Source: Weissella viridescens (GTDB lineage Bacteria > Bacillota > Bacilli > Lactobacillales > Lactobacillaceae). From it: a stretch of DNA of 64,000 nt. This document shows positions 63,872 to 64,000 of this stretch, piece by piece; the stretch's first letter is position 1; every line of letters starts with the position of its first letter. The position numbers were made by a program, and so were the translations under genes. The stretch spans positions 21,108 through 85,107 of the forward strand of contig NZ_JQBM01000004.1 of NCBI RefSeq assembly GCF_001437355.1, read 5' to 3'. The notes beneath the pieces are model-generated. The model did not search any database. It worked only from the letters and a program-made list of their open reading frames with translations, and was not told the DNA's origin.

Positions 63872-63889
63872 TTGCATTAGTTAATGCAA
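63872..63889. promoter_or_regulatory. 18-bp palindrome between walR and the tRNA
   Basis: TTGCATTA, two bases, TAATGCAA: a perfect inverted repeat in the divergent gap. It lies 131 bases upstream of walR and 31 bases before the tRNA promoter. The rest of 63742-63982 shows that promoter and AT-rich DNA. Confidence 0.5.
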
Positions 63890-63919
63890 ACATTCACAAA
63901 AATAAATTTCAAAAAAGGC

Positions 63920-63948
63920 TTGCATTCATTTTTATGAGATGGTATATT
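63920..63948 (+). promoter_or_regulatory. tRNA promoter
   Basis: TTGCAT (63920-63925) and TATATT (63943-63948) are 17 bases apart, 35 bases before the tRNA 5' end. Confidence 0.7.
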
Positions 63949-63982
63949 ATTATCTGTTGTTGAGATAGCAACGAAACGTTTT

Positions 63983-64000
63983 GGACAAGTAGCTCAGTTG
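63983..64000 (+). tRNA. tRNA gene, 5' end only (cut by window edge)
   Basis: GGACAAG-TA-GCTC-AGTTG matches a tRNA acceptor strand, the conserved U8, and the start of the D arm (TAGCTCAGTTG). The anticodon is outside the window, so the amino acid is unknown. Confidence 0.75.

Overview
This window is chromosomal DNA from a low-to-moderate GC lactic acid bacterium (Lactobacillales). Gene content suggests the Leuconostocaceae (Weissella-like): a DUF2969 gene beside mreB and rodA, pepV, an orphan ispE, 6-phosphogluconolactonase, gpmA, an oligopeptide (opp) operon, and walRK-yycHIJ-htrA. The genus is an inference; no 16S or other marker is present. Gene density is high and most genes lie on the minus strand. 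I see no insertion sequence, prophage, CRISPR array or integron.

Layout. 1-5.6 kb: proC, rodA, DUF2969, mbl/mreB (-), murF (+), dedA (-). 5.7-12.1 kb: a cell-surface polymer block with a divergent TagF-like protein, the TagGH exporter (TagH carries a C-terminal LysM), and the Wzb/Wze/Wzd tyrosine phosphoregulatory module without an adjacent capsule glycosyltransferase cluster. 12.4-19.4 kb: gpmA, type 2 ferredoxin-NADP reductase, sseB, ispE (-), a DUF454 membrane protein (+), a quinone-reductase-like MDR, an ArAE-type membrane protein and an MFS transporter. 19.4-23.5 kb: gdpP-rplI-dnaB. 23.6-29.4 kb: oppABCDF. 29.6-31.5 kb (+): a YczE-like membrane protein and 6-phosphogluconolactonase. 31.5-34.4 kb: a glutamine-type ABC transporter. 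34.6-37.8 kb: a compact operon birA-bioY-guanylate-kinase-like-Ser-rich surface protein-DUF6681-like protein. 37.8-45.9 kb: DUF1002 protein, pepV, NAD(P)H-hydrate dehydratase, ppx, trpS, helD. 45.9-47.8 kb: mazF and an acpS-alr gene fusion. 47.9-54.6 kb: a CshA-like DEAD-box helicase, murA, pyrG, rpoE and a Cof-type phosphatase. 54.6-56.5 kb: an HD phosphohydrolase (-) and a divergent DUF1934 gene (+). 56.8-63.8 kb: walR-walK-yycH-yycI-yycJ-htrA. The window ends in the first 18 bases of a tRNA gene.

How it fits together. The dominant theme is cell envelope growth: elongation (mbl, rodA), peptidoglycan precursors (murA, murF, alr), surface polymer export (tagGH) with tyrosine-phosphorylation control, the WalRK cell-wall stress system with its YycH/YycI regulators and HtrA, and c-di-AMP turnover (GdpP). 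A second theme is nutrient import (opp, gln-type, bioY).

Most notable points: an AcpS-alanine racemase fusion that keeps a Shine-Dalgarno and ATG at the junction; MurA with Asp in place of the catalytic Cys, the residue associated with fosfomycin insensitivity; a pyrG leader with all parts of the CTP-sensed reiterative-transcription attenuator (GGGCTC start, C-rich terminator arm); two ABC solute-binding proteins with no lipobox cysteine; a solitary MazF; structured leaders before cshA and murA; and a possible small RNA downstream of htrA.
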